A stretch of 64,000 nt of DNA, from NCBI GenBank assembly GCA_964596015.1, contig CAZQSB010000012.1, positions 1 through 64,000 on the forward strand. The letters run 5' to 3'. The number at the start of each line of letters is the position of its first letter. The stretch's first letter is position 1. Both the position numbers and the translations under genes were made by a program. The stretch is from WJMD01 sp964596015 (GTDB taxonomy: Bacteria; Joyebacterota; Joyebacteria; Joyebacterales; Joyebacteraceae). Below the pieces are notes generated by a model, which was given only the letters and a program-made list of their open reading frames with translations, ran no database searches and was not told the origin of the DNA. Below, piece by piece: positions 31,671-40,049 of the stretch.

Positions 31671-34142
31671 ATGCTCAGAACAACTGTTCTCTCGACACTC
31701 GCCATCCTCGTCGCGCTCACGGGCGCGGCCATGGCGCAGACGGCACAGGTCCAGGTCATTCACAACGCCGCGGACCCCGCGGCGGCCGTCGTCGACATCT
31801 ACGTGAACGAGGGAGCCGACCCGTTCGTTCCGGACTTCGCGTTCCGCACGGCGACCCCGTTCGTCGAGGTCCCCGCCGGCGTGACGCTCTCCATCGGCGT
31901 GGCGCCCGGCGGCAGCGACGGTCCCGAGGACATCATCGCCTCGTTCGATGTCGTTCTGGAAGAGGACGAGACCTACGCCGTCATCGCGAACGGCGTGCTC
32001 GACCCGGGCGGCTTCGACCCCAATCCCGACGGCATCGACATCGCCTTCTCGCTCTATCCGAAGGCCGGCATCAGGACCTCGGGCGAGTTCCACGGCGTTC
32101 GTGTCATCGGCTTCCACGGCGTGACCGACGCGCCGACCGTCGACATCGTCATCAGAGGCATGGGACAGTGGGTGCCGTTCAACGACCTCTCTTACGGGGA
32201 GTACTCCAGCTACCGCCTGCTGAGGCCCCGGCCGTACGTTCTCGACGTGACGCTCGGCGATGACAACTCCGCCATCGTGGCCTCGTTCGAGGCGGACCTG
32301 ACGGGTCTCGGCGGAGGGGCGGCCATCGTCTTCGCCTCGGGCTTCCTGTCGCCGCCGGACGTACCGACCCGCTCCGAGTTCGGTCTCTTCGCGGCGCTTC
32401 CGGACGGCCAGGTCGTCGCCTTCCCTACGGTCGAGCAGACGGCCGAGCTTCAGGTCATCCACAACGCCGCCGACCCGGCCGCTGAGGTCGTCGACATCTA
32501 CGTGAACGGCGGGCCGGATCCGTTCATCCCCGACTTCGCGTTCCGCGACGCCACCCCCTTCGTCGAGGTGCCCGCGGGCGTCGAACTCGTCATCGGTGTG
32601 GCCCCCGGCGACAGCGACGGCCCCGAGGACGTCATCGCGGAGTTCCCGGTGACCCTCGAGACCGGCGAGACCTACGTGGCGGTCGCGAACGGCGTTCTGA
32701 CGCCGGGCGACTTCGCCCCGAACCCGGACGGCGAGAGCACCGCCTTCACGATCTTCGCCGTGGACGGCATCAGGAAGTCCGGCGGACCGCGCTTCGTGAA
32801 GCTCATCGGCTTCCATGGGGCGACCGATGCGCCCACCGTCGACATCAGGGTCCATGGCGTCTACCACATCTGGACGCTCATCGACGACCTGACGTACGGC
32901 GAGTTCTCCGGCTACAGAACGCTCTGGCCGGGCGAGTACCAGCTCGACGTGACTCCGGGCAACGACAACGACACCGTCGTCGCTTCGTTCATGGCGGACC
33001 TCTCAGGCCTGGGCGGCGGCGCCGCGGTCGTCTTCGCTTCGGGCTTCCTTTCGCCTGACGACAACCAGGGCGGGCCGACCTTCGGTCTCTTCGCGGCCCT
33101 CCCCACGGGGGACGTCGTCGAGCTGCCGGCGGTGACCCCGACGGCCAGACTCCAGGTCATCCACAACGCCGCGGACCCGGCGGCTGAGGTCGTCGACATC
33201 TACGTGAACGAGGGCGCCGACCCGTTCATTCCGGACTTCGCCTTCCGAACGGCGACACCGTACGTGGATGTTCCGGCCGGCGTGCCGCTCTCGATCGGCG
33301 TGGCCCCCGGCGATAGCGACGGTCCCGAGGACATCATCGCGACCTTCGAGGTGACGCTCAACGCGAACGAGCGGTACTGCGCGATGGCCACCGGCGTGCT
33401 CGACCCCGGCGCGTTCTCAGCGAACCCCGAGGGAAGAGAGATCGCCTTCACAGTCATCCCGCGTGGCGGCATGCGTGAGTACGTCCATATCGGGCTCATC
33501 AAGCTCATCGCCTTCCACGGCGCCACCGACGCGCCGACGGTCGACATCGTCGCCAGCAGAGGCTGGTGGGACTGGGTGCTCTTCGACGACCTCGGATACG
33601 GCGAGTTCTCGGAGTACGCTACTCTGTGGCCCACCGTTCTCCAGCTCGACGTGACTCCGGGCGACGACAACGACGCCGTCGTAGCGTCCTACGAAGCCGA
33701 CCTCCGGGATCTGGGCAGCAAGGGCATCACGGTCTTCGCTTCCGGCTTCCTGACGCCGGACGACGACATGGGAGGGCCGGCCTTCGGCCTGTTCGCGGCC
33801 CTGCCCGACGGCCAGGTGGTCGAGCTGCCGACAGCGGACCGCGTCGCCCGCGACGTCGCAGGCGACGGCATGAGGCCCGCGGCGTTCGCGCTCGGGCAGA
33901 ACACACCGAACCCGTTCAATCCGGTCACCGAGATCGCCTTCGCTCTTCCGGAGGAGTCGGATGTGACCATCGAGGTCTACAACGTCCGCGGACAGAGAGT
34001 GAAGACGCTCCTGGACGAGCCGCGTCCGGCCGGCTGGCACACGCTCCGCGTGGATGCGAGCGACATGGCCTCCGGCGTCTACTTCTACCGGATGCAGGCC
34101 GGCGAGTTCACCGAGACCAGGAAGATGTCTATCCTGAAGTAG
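31671..34142 (+). CDS. large secreted protein: three DUF4397 repeats plus NPFNP-type C-terminal domain
   Basis: 823 residues. Signal peptide (MLRTTVLSTLAILVALTGAA). Three tandem units of about 233 residues each begin VQVIHNAADPAAAVVDIYVN, LQVIHNAADPAAEVVDIYVN and again LQVIHNAADPAAEVVDIYVN, and each also has IGFHG[AV]TDAPTVDI. These are DUF4397 (beta-sandwich, cell-surface) modules. The last ~85 residues (QNTPNPFNPVTEIAFAL to RKMSILK) are the same tail type as in the protein at 10288. The ribosome site GGAGGAGGAAGGG is strong. Probably surface-exposed or released; function unknown. High similarity between units at DNA level points to recent internal duplication. Confidence 0.88.
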   Translation: MLRTTVLSTLAILVALTGAAMAQTAQVQVIHNAADPAAAVVDIYVNEGADPFVPDFAFRTATPFVEVPAGVTLSIGVAPGGSDGPEDIIASFDVVLEEDETYAVIANGVLDPGGFDPNPDGIDIAFSLYPKAGIRTSGEFHGVRVIGFHGVTDAPTVDIVIRGMGQWVPFNDLSYGEYSSYRLLRPRPYVLDVTLGDDNSAIVASFEADLTGLGGGAAIVFASGFLSPPDVPTRSEFGLFAALPDGQVVAFPTVEQTAELQVIHNAADPAAEVVDIYVNGGPDPFIPDFAFRDATPFVEVPAGVELVIGVAPGDSDGPEDVIAEFPVTLETGETYVAVANGVLTPGDFAPNPDGESTAFTIFAVDGIRKSGGPRFVKLIGFHGATDAPTVDIRVHGVYHIWTLIDDLTYGEFSGYRTLWPGEYQLDVTPGNDNDTVVASFMADLSGLGGGAAVVFASGFLSPDDNQGGPTFGLFAALPTGDVVELPAVTPTARLQVIHNAADPAAEVVDIYVNEGADPFIPDFAFRTATPYVDVPAGVPLSIGVAPGDSDGPEDIIATFEVTLNANERYCAMATGVLDPGAFSANPEGREIAFTVIPRGGMREYVHIGLIKLIAFHGATDAPTVDIVASRGWWDWVLFDDLGYGEFSEYATLWPTVLQLDVTPGDDNDAVVASYEADLRDLGSKGITVFASGFLTPDDDMGGPAFGLFAALPDGQVVELPTADRVARDVAGDGMRPAAFALGQNTPNPFNPVTEIAFALPEESDVTIEVYNVRGQRVKTLLDEPRPAGWHTLRVDASDMASGVYFYRMQAGEFTETRKMSILK

Positions 34143-34171
34143 TCCTCCCCGAAAGCGCGCTCACCACACGA

Positions 34172-34212
34172 GACGGGCGGCGTCACCTTCACAGGGTCGC
34201 CGCCCGTCGAAG
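34172..34212 (+). terminator. hairpin terminator after the DUF4397 gene
   Basis: 11-bp stem GACGGGCGGCG / CGCCGCCCGTC with a 15-base loop, then GAAGCTTTTCGC. Confidence 0.65.
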
Positions 34213-34283
34213 CTTTTCGCAGGTCGATCGTTCGTGTACGATGAAGCGAAGCGGCGAGGCGGAGCGAGGGAAGGGAGCAGCCC

Positions 34284-34874
34284 ATGCCGAGAGACTCACT
34301 CAGCGAGTACAGAAAGAAGCGCGACTTCAGGAGCACGCCCGAGCCGTCGGGCGGCAGGAGTAAGGGCGACAAGCCCATCTTCGTCATCCAGAAACACGAC
34401 GCGAGCACGCTGCACTACGACTTCCGTCTGGAGGTCGACGACGTCCTCAAGTCGTGGGCCGTCCCGAAGGGCCCGTCCACCGATCCGAGCGAGAAGCGCC
34501 TGGCGGTGCCGACCGAGGACCATCCTCTCGACTACGCGGACTTCGAAGGCGTCATCCCCGAGGGCGAATACGGCGCCGGACCCGTCATCATCTGGGACCG
34601 CGGCACGTATCGGAACATCAAGGAGGACGACGACGGCGACGAGGTGCCGATGGAGGACGCGCTCGACGCGGGTCACGTCACTGTCTGGCTCGAGGGAGAG
34701 AAGCTCAAGGGAGGCTATGCCCTCATCCGCACGGGCGGGAAGGACGAGCGTTGGCTTCTCATCAAGATGAAGGACGACGAGGCGGATGCGCGAAGGAACC
34801 CTGTGAGCACGGAGCCCGAGTCGGTCGTGTCGGGGAAGAAGATCGACGAGGTGGAGAAAGAGGACGAGGGGTGA
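34284..34874 (+). CDS. stand-alone 3'-phosphoesterase domain of the LigD type
   Basis: 196 residues. Matches the PE domain of DNA ligase D: FVIQKHDASTLHYDFRLEVD (metal-site His and Asp), SWAVPKGPSTDPSEKRLAVP, EDHPLDYADFEGVIPEGEYG, GPVIIWDRGTY and a late WLLIKMKD. Such enzymes remove 3'-phosphate and 3'-ribonucleotide ends at DNA breaks so that they can be extended or ligated. Here it is a free enzyme with an acidic tail; no ligase or Ku gene is adjacent. It overlaps the next TPR gene by one base (TGATG), which suggests an operon without explaining it. Confidence 0.92.
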   Translation: MPRDSLSEYRKKRDFRSTPEPSGGRSKGDKPIFVIQKHDASTLHYDFRLEVDDVLKSWAVPKGPSTDPSEKRLAVPTEDHPLDYADFEGVIPEGEYGAGPVIIWDRGTYRNIKEDDDGDEVPMEDALDAGHVTVWLEGEKLKGGYALIRTGGKDERWLLIKMKDDEADARRNPVSTEPESVVSGKKIDEVEKEDEG

Positions 34875-36538
34875 TGACGCGAGCCGTTCTGTCGATGACG
34901 TTCGCGATCGTCCTGCTCGCCGTCTGCGCCCACGCAGCGGCGCAACGCATCGCCGTACTTCCGGCAACGAACTCCTCGGGGCCCACGCACGACGCCTTCG
35001 CTCTCGGCGTCGAGAAGGCAGTCGTCCGCATACTCGAGACGCTCGGTGAGACGAGACCGGAGCTCGAGGTCGTCCCGCCCGACTCCGTTCGCGCCGCCGT
35101 CCCGCGAAGCGCGGCGTCCGCCCGGAGCGCGCTCGGCGTCGACGCGCTCCTTTCCATCGACATCACGGTCGCCGAGGACAGGGCCACCGTCTCGCTGGAG
35201 CTCGCCGGCGCGGGTCGCGGCTCCCGGACGGGAACCGGTGTCGTCCGGGGCGCCCTCTCCACCCTTGCGATGGACGACCACGCGCTGCTTCCGGCGGTCG
35301 GCGGGGCGCTCGGCGTAACCGTGACGCACGATGACAGACAGCGCCTGGCCGGCGTAGTGACAGACGACGCTGCGCTCGCCGCGTTCGTCGAAGGCGAGAG
35401 ATTCCGGAACCTCGGCGGGAACGAGGCGCGGCGCGAGGCTGCGCTGGACTCGTATCGAAGGGCGCTCAGTGAGGACCCGACACTCGTGGAGGCCGCCGCC
35501 GGCATCGTCGAGGTCCGCTGCAGGCAGTACAGCGCTCTCGAGGAGGAGGCGCTCCTCGACCGGGGAGCGGCCGTTCTCGACTCGCTCGTCGCGAACGCGC
35601 CGGACAACGAGCGCGTCCGACGGGCTCGCGGCATGCATCTCGTGGCTTCGGGTCGGCCGGAAGAAGGGCTGGACGTCCTGAGAGCCGTGCTCGAGACCTC
35701 GCCGGACGACCCGGTCGCGCTCCGCTACTCGGCTCGCGCGCTCTTCGACCTCGCTCGCAGGGACGAGGGCGAGAGGTTCCTCCGGCTCCTCATCGAACGT
35801 CACCCCTCGGACTGGCGCGGCTACATGGAGCTTGGCGTGTCCCGCTTCTCGGTCCAGGCGCTCGACGAGGCCCTCATGCTCTTCAGCCAGGCCGCCGCGC
35901 TGAATCCGGAGGGAGCGAGGACCTGGAGCAACATAGGCGGCGTCCAGCACTTCAGGGGGAACCTCGCCGACTCGATCGAGGCCTTCGAGCGATCGCTCGA
36001 GATCGAGCTCAATCCCCACACGCTCAGGAATCTCTCCATCGTCTATTTCCGGGCCGGCGAGCGCAGGAAGGCGGACCGGATCCTCCTGGACGCGGTGGCC
36101 ACCTCTCCCGGCCTCCACTACGTGTGGGGGGCGCTCGGCACGATCCGCTCGCACATGGGTGACCGGGCCGGATCGAGAGAGGCGTACGAACGGGCCGCGC
36201 TCGAGGCGGAGAAGCTGCTGGAGCACTCTCCCGATGACGTCTTGCTCATGCTGGACATCGCCGGGTACCATGGGATGCTGGACAATACGGACGTCGCGGA
36301 GGACCTTCTCGAGAAGGCCCTCGCCGTGGAAGAAGACAGTTTTCTGACGCTGAAGCGTATCGGACAGGCGTACGAGGTCATCGGGAACCGCGATCGCGCG
36401 CTCGAGTTGATCGAGGAGGCCCTGCGGGGGGGCTATCCTCTGTCACGGATCGAGTCGAGCCCGGGGCTCAGGCGTCTCCGGGAGGACCCACGGTACGGCC
36501 GGATGCTGGACCGGTTGGGGCTCTCCAGAGACGGCTAG
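34874..36538 (+). CDS. exported TPR-repeat protein with N-terminal FlgO/adenylate-cyclase-associated-like domain
   Basis: 554 residues. Signal peptide (MTRAVLSMTFAIVLLAVCAH then AAAQ). The N-terminal ~150 residues (RIAVLPATNSSGP, LGVDALLSIDITVAEDRATV) look like the small alpha/beta domain often found before TPR arrays in regulatory or FlgO-type proteins. From about 170 onward there are eight or more TPR units, clearest in RTWSNIGGVQHFRGNLADSI and TLKRIGQAYEVIGNRDRALE. It is likely a periplasmic scaffold. The start overlaps the stop of the phosphoesterase gene. Partner and role unknown. Confidence 0.75.
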   Translation: MTRAVLSMTFAIVLLAVCAHAAAQRIAVLPATNSSGPTHDAFALGVEKAVVRILETLGETRPELEVVPPDSVRAAVPRSAASARSALGVDALLSIDITVAEDRATVSLELAGAGRGSRTGTGVVRGALSTLAMDDHALLPAVGGALGVTVTHDDRQRLAGVVTDDAALAAFVEGERFRNLGGNEARREAALDSYRRALSEDPTLVEAAAGIVEVRCRQYSALEEEALLDRGAAVLDSLVANAPDNERVRRARGMHLVASGRPEEGLDVLRAVLETSPDDPVALRYSARALFDLARRDEGERFLRLLIERHPSDWRGYMELGVSRFSVQALDEALMLFSQAAALNPEGARTWSNIGGVQHFRGNLADSIEAFERSLEIELNPHTLRNLSIVYFRAGERRKADRILLDAVATSPGLHYVWGALGTIRSHMGDRAGSREAYERAALEAEKLLEHSPDDVLLMLDIAGYHGMLDNTDVAEDLLEKALAVEEDSFLTLKRIGQAYEVIGNRDRALELIEEALRGGYPLSRIESSPGLRRLREDPRYGRMLDRLGLSRDG

Positions 36539-36572
36539 CCACCGGAGCGACTCGTAAGGAAGGGAGCGCGCC

Positions 36573-36878
36573 ATGTCCACGAAGTCCGTTACCATCACGT
36601 ATGCGGGCGGGAGCGGCGGCACTCTGACGCCCGGTTCGATCACGGCGACCGGTGGCGACAAGGTCGACTTCACGGCCGACGGGTCGAAGGTGACCGTCAC
36701 CTTTCCCGACGACCGCATCTTCGGCGTCGAACACGTCTCGGTCGGAGACGGGACGACCGAGACGCTCACCGTCCAGCAGAATCCGCCGACCGGCGAGTTC
36801 GACTGCCCCGTTCACTGTCACGAGGTGCGAGGCGGAGGGGAAACGACGCCGGATCTCGAGATCGGCATCGGGAGCTGA
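36573..36878 (+). CDS. small beta-rich protein with a C-P-V-H-C-H motif, unrecognised
   Basis: 101 residues, no signal peptide. Beta-strand and Gly-rich pattern (VTITYAGGSGG, TLTPGSITATGGDKVDFTAD) with a single cluster of possible metal ligands FDCPVHCHEV at about 76-85. The strand order and late Cys/His cluster recall small cupredoxin-like proteins, but a copper site is not proven and two Cys plus two His could also bind zinc or iron. The ribosome site AAGGAAGGGAG is good. It lies 20 bases before the deoxyhypusine-synthase homologue, so the two are probably co-transcribed. Confidence 0.6.
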   Translation: MSTKSVTITYAGGSGGTLTPGSITATGGDKVDFTADGSKVTVTFPDDRIFGVEHVSVGDGTTETLTVQQNPPTGEFDCPVHCHEVRGGGETTPDLEIGIGS

Positions 36879-36898
36879 ACCCGGAGGAGGGAACCGAG

Positions 36899-37864
36899 AT
36901 GAGCACGACCGCCTTCATGGAGAAGCACTTCCGGCATTTCAACGCCAGAGAAACGCTGGACGCGGCGCGGGGGTGGCGACGACTCCTCGATGAGGGTGGG
37001 GAGATGCTGCTCGCGATGGCGGGCGCGATGAGCACGGGCGAGCTCGGCATCTCGCTGGCATCGATGATCCGGGAGGGCAAGGTCCACGCCATCTCCTGCA
37101 CGGCCGCGAACCTCGAAGAGGACGTGTTCAACCTGTTCGCGCATTCCGACTACGAGATGGTTCCTCACTACCGCAACCTCTCACCCTCCGATGAGGAGGA
37201 CCTCCGGGACAGGGGCCTCAACCGGGTCACCGACACCTGCATCCCCGAGACCGTCATGCGACACACGCAGCAGGTTCTCGTGGAGATGTGGAAGGAGGCG
37301 GCCGAGCGCGACGAGCCGAAGCTCCCCTGGGAGTTCATCAAGGCGCTTCTCGACCGTGAGGAACTCCAGGAGCACTACGAGATCCCCAGGGAGAACTCGT
37401 GGGTCATCGCGGCCAGGGAAAAGGGCATACCTGTCTACTCTCCGGGCTGGGAGGATTCGACCCTCGGGAACATCTTCACGGCGATGGTGATGAACGGGAC
37501 GGTCCCTTCGCACAGGGCGGTGCGGAGCGGCACCGAGCAGCTCGAACACCTGGCCCGCTGGTACGCGGAGCGCGCCGAGCGAGGAGTGCGGGTGGGCTTC
37601 TTCCAGATCGGCGGAGGGATCGCGGGCGACTTCTCGATCTGCGCGGTCCCGATGCTGATCCAGGACCTCGAGATGGACGTTCCGTACTGGGCCTACTTCG
37701 CGCAGATCAGCGACAGCACGACCTCGTACGGCTCCTACTCGGGAGCGGTGCCCGACGAGAAGATCACGTGGCACAAGCTCGACGTCGACACGCCGCGGTA
37801 CATGATCAACTCGGACGCTTCCATCGTCGCGCCGCTCATTTTCGAGTACGTTCTCGGACTCTAG
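36899..37864 (+). CDS. deoxyhypusine synthase family protein (bacterial homologue)
   Basis: 321 residues. Recognisable by AMAGAMSTGELGISLASMIR, HAISCTAANLEEDVFNLFAH, GIPVYSPGWEDSTLGNIFTA, IGGGIAGDFSICAVPMLIQD and the late GSYSGAVPDEKITWHKLD, which aligns with the active-site Lys region of eukaryotic enzymes. The NAD-binding Rossmann-like core is intact. Bacteria lack eIF5A, so homologues are thought to make or modify polyamines (homospermidine synthase-like); the substrate here is open. GGAGGAGGG precedes the ATG. Its stop codon overlaps that of the convergent mutY inside a CTAG palindrome. Confidence 0.88.
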   Translation: MSTTAFMEKHFRHFNARETLDAARGWRRLLDEGGEMLLAMAGAMSTGELGISLASMIREGKVHAISCTAANLEEDVFNLFAHSDYEMVPHYRNLSPSDEEDLRDRGLNRVTDTCIPETVMRHTQQVLVEMWKEAAERDEPKLPWEFIKALLDREELQEHYEIPRENSWVIAAREKGIPVYSPGWEDSTLGNIFTAMVMNGTVPSHRAVRSGTEQLEHLARWYAERAERGVRVGFFQIGGGIAGDFSICAVPMLIQDLEMDVPYWAYFAQISDSTTSYGSYSGAVPDEKITWHKLDVDTPRYMINSDASIVAPLIFEYVLGL

Positions 37865-38946
37865 GACCCGGTCCCGCCTGAGGAGGCGCCCCGCTCGCGG
37901 GGCGCCGTTCTCAATTGTATCCCCGCCAGGGCGAGCGCCCTCAGATGCGGCGCCGGCACTGCCACATCGGCGAGTTCGCCGAACGCGACCCATCGATGGG
38001 AAGGCGGCGGGACCCGGCGGACAGGAACATCCCCGAGCAGCACCTTGAGCTCCACGCGGTGGCGCGTGACCGTGTAACGGAGCCTTCCGACCGGGTTCGC
38101 CGGGGGGCCGTCCGGGATCGGCCGCCCGGACCCGGCCGACGGCAGCCGCCAGAGCCCCTTCCACCAACCTCTCGGGTGCGGTTCGTCGGTCAGCAGCACG
38201 TGCCCGTCAGAGACCAGGACGAGGACCGCCTCCCTCAGGCGGACGGGCGCGGGCCCGGCGACGGCCCCCGGAAACGACGCGGGACGACCGGAGGCGTGCG
38301 CTCCGCAGGCGAACCGCGCCGGGCACACGGCGCAGTCGGGCTCCTTCGGCAGACAGACGAGCGCTCCGAGCTCCATCAGGGCCTGGTTGACGTCCCCGGG
38401 CCTGCCGCCGCTCACCAGGAGACCGGCCGTCTCGAGAAGCGCCCGGCGTGTGACCGCGCGCCCGACATCCCCCCGCAGCGCGCGAATACGCGCGAGGACA
38501 CGCGCGACGTTCGCGTCGAGCACCGGCACCTCCTCCCCGAACGCGATGCTCGCGACGGCAGCAGAGGTGTAGGACCCCATCCCCGGCAGCTCCCGGAGCT
38601 CGCCCGCGGTCGCGGGAAGCCGTCCTCCGCGCTCCGACACGATCTCGCGCGCAGCGGCGTGCAGCCTACGGGCCCTGCTGTAGTACCCGAGGCCGGACCA
38701 GTGCGAGAGGACCTCGTCCACGGACGCCGCGGCAAGGGCCTCGACGGTCGGGAACTCCCCGATGAAGCGCGTCCAGTAGTCGACCACCCGGGCGACCTGC
38801 GTCTGCTGCAGCATGACCTCCGAGACCCAGATCGCGTACGGGTCCGACGTCCGCCTCCACGGTAGATCGCGGCGATGCGCATCGTACCATTCGAGCAGAG
38901 GACCCCTGAGGGGCTGAACGTCCGTCTCCTTCATGAAGGCCATCAT
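37861..38946 (-). CDS. mutY: A/G-specific adenine glycosylase MutY
   Basis: 361 residues. It removes adenine mispaired with 8-oxoguanine. HhH-GPD core with LPWRRTSDPYAIWVSEVMLQ QTQVARV (catalytic Glu in SEVMLQQ), ELPGMGSYTSAAVASIAFGE and VPVLDANVARVLAR (catalytic Asp). The iron-sulfur cluster loop is CLPKEPDCAVCPARFAC. The C-terminal Nudix-like domain (HPRGWWKGLWRLPSAG, HRVELKVLLGD) recognises 8-oxoG. Starts at 38946, 38943 and 38934 are possible; GGGGG just upstream favours the first two. The gene's 3' end contains the hairpin that probably terminates the convergent transcript. Confidence 0.95.
   Translation of the reverse strand: MMAFMKETDVQPLRGPLLEWYDAHRRDLPWRRTSDPYAIWVSEVMLQQTQVARVVDYWTRFIGEFPTVEALAAASVDEVLSHWSGLGYYSRARRLHAAAREIVSERGGRLPATAGELRELPGMGSYTSAAVASIAFGEEVPVLDANVARVLARIRALRGDVGRAVTRRALLETAGLLVSGGRPGDVNQALMELGALVCLPKEPDCAVCPARFACGAHASGRPASFPGAVAGPAPVRLREAVLVLVSDGHVLLTDEPHPRGWWKGLWRLPSAGSGRPIPDGPPANPVGRLRYTVTRHRVELKVLLGDVPVRRVPPPSHRWVAFGELADVAVPAPHLRALALAGIQLRTAPRERGASSGGTGS
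37885..37912 (+). terminator. terminator of the plus-strand operon, inside the mutY 3' coding end
   Basis: GGCGCCCCGC / GCGGGGCGCC stem (37885-37906, tight loop) followed by GTTCTC, located 20 bases past the deoxyhypusine-synthase-like stop. The same bases encode the end of MutY on the other strand. Confidence 0.6.
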
Positions 38947-39000
38947 ATCGCCCCCGGCGGCGCCCCGCCAGCTCCGAGCCGCCCGGAACGGGGCCGTTCC

Positions 39001-39029
39001 TTGACATGGGGTCGTTCGTGCCCTATACA
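39001..39029 (+). promoter_or_regulatory. strong sigma-70 promoter for the zinc-ribbon/DUF5752/TreT/otsBA unit
   Basis: TTGACA (39001-39006), 17-base spacer, TATACA (39024-39029). Perfect -35 and spacing. It gives a leader of about 115 bases before the ATG at 39150. Confidence 0.72.
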
Positions 39030-39149
39030 ATGAAAGGTCACGACGCACCACGCGCGCTCGGTCGAAGCTCCTGAACGAAGCGCGACGAAGAGCCCGAAAG
39101 AAGGGCTGACCCGGACCCACGGTAGCCCGCTCGACATGTGGAGGATGAG

Positions 39150-39335
39150 ATGGCCGAGGAGAAGAGGAACTACAAGGTCGGCGAGTCGGTTCCCGAGGAA
39201 GGCACGTACGTCTGCGAGATCTGCCACACCGAAGGCGGAGTCGACGAACATCATTTCCACGAAGGCGAGGAGTTCCCCGTCTGCATGAACTGCGGACACG
39301 CGACCTCGTGGAAGAAGACCCCGAAGAAGGAATAG
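39150..39335 (+). CDS. small zinc-ribbon protein
   Basis: 61 residues, acidic N-terminus, then YVCEICHTEGGVDEHHFHEG and VCMNCGHATSW: two CxxC pairs about 25 residues apart, a typical zinc ribbon, with a His cluster between them and a Lys-rich tail. GGAGG lies five bases before the ATG at 39150; a GTG at 39138 would add four residues. First gene behind the promoter at 39001 and three bases before the DUF5752 gene. Function unknown; small ribbons of this kind often bind proteins or nucleic acid. Confidence 0.72.
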   Translation: MAEEKRNYKVGESVPEEGTYVCEICHTEGGVDEHHFHEGEEFPVCMNCGHATSWKKTPKKE

Positions 39336-39338
39336 ACA

Positions 39339-40049
39339 GTGTCTGAAGCCCTATCCCGGAACACGCCGGGCGTCGCTCCCGAGACGCGCGGCCCAGAGGC
39401 GTTTGCCATCAAGGACTGCGCCCTTGCGGCCATTGCGACCGGCCGGCGCGCGCAGAACCTGAAGGAGCTCCGCACCGAGCTCGAGGCGATCGACCTCGAC
39501 AGCGTCTACTATCACTTCTGGGGCGGACTCCTTCGGCCGCAGTTCGACGATCCGCGGTTCAACAACGATATCGCCCGTTGGGTCCACAGCGCCCTGCACA
39601 ACACGGCGCTCGCCGAGAGGCTGAGCGTCATCGACCCGACCGACTTCGCCGACCTCGATGACCTGAGACAGGAGCTCATCGAGGTCCTCGAGGAGGAGCT
39701 GGACCAGAGCGAGGTCCTCCCATGGACCAGTCGCGAGGCCCAGTTCCACTTCATCAGGTCGCAGATCGTCGTCTTCGACACCCACAGGATCGTCGAGACA
39801 CCGGGCGAGCTGCCCGGGGCCATCGCCGGGATGTCGAACGGCAGCGTGTTCTACCACTTCGTGGACGCCCGACGCCGGACCCCGGGCGGCGTGGACGACT
39901 TCCGCTCATGGCTCATGGACCTTCCGGGAGACTACGAGGAGCTCGCGCTCAGCTGCCAGAGCATCGACCCGTTCTATCAGACGCTCTCGGAGCTCAAGGC
40001 GGAGCTCGTCGAGGTCTTCACCAGACACCTTGGAGGTGACGTCTCGTGA
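39339..40049 (+). CDS. DUF5752 family protein, internally duplicated
   Basis: 236 residues, cytosolic. It contains two related halves. The first has YYHFWGGLLRPQFDDPRFNN and LRQELIEVLEEEL; the second has FYHFVDARRRTPGGVDDFRS and LKAELVEVFTRHL. Each half has the order [YF]YHF, an Asp/Arg-rich stretch, a W, then an acidic helix. I recognise it as DUF5752, known mainly by its place next to TreT-like glycosyltransferases. GTG start at 39339 with AAGGA six bases before. It overlaps the next gene by four bases (GTGA), which suggests a partner protein for it; the role is unknown. Confidence 0.75.
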   Translation: MSEALSRNTPGVAPETRGPEAFAIKDCALAAIATGRRAQNLKELRTELEAIDLDSVYYHFWGGLLRPQFDDPRFNNDIARWVHSALHNTALAERLSVIDPTDFADLDDLRQELIEVLEEELDQSEVLPWTSREAQFHFIRSQIVVFDTHRIVETPGELPGAIAGMSNGSVFYHFVDARRRTPGGVDDFRSWLMDLPGDYEELALSCQSIDPFYQTLSELKAELVEVFTRHLGGDVS

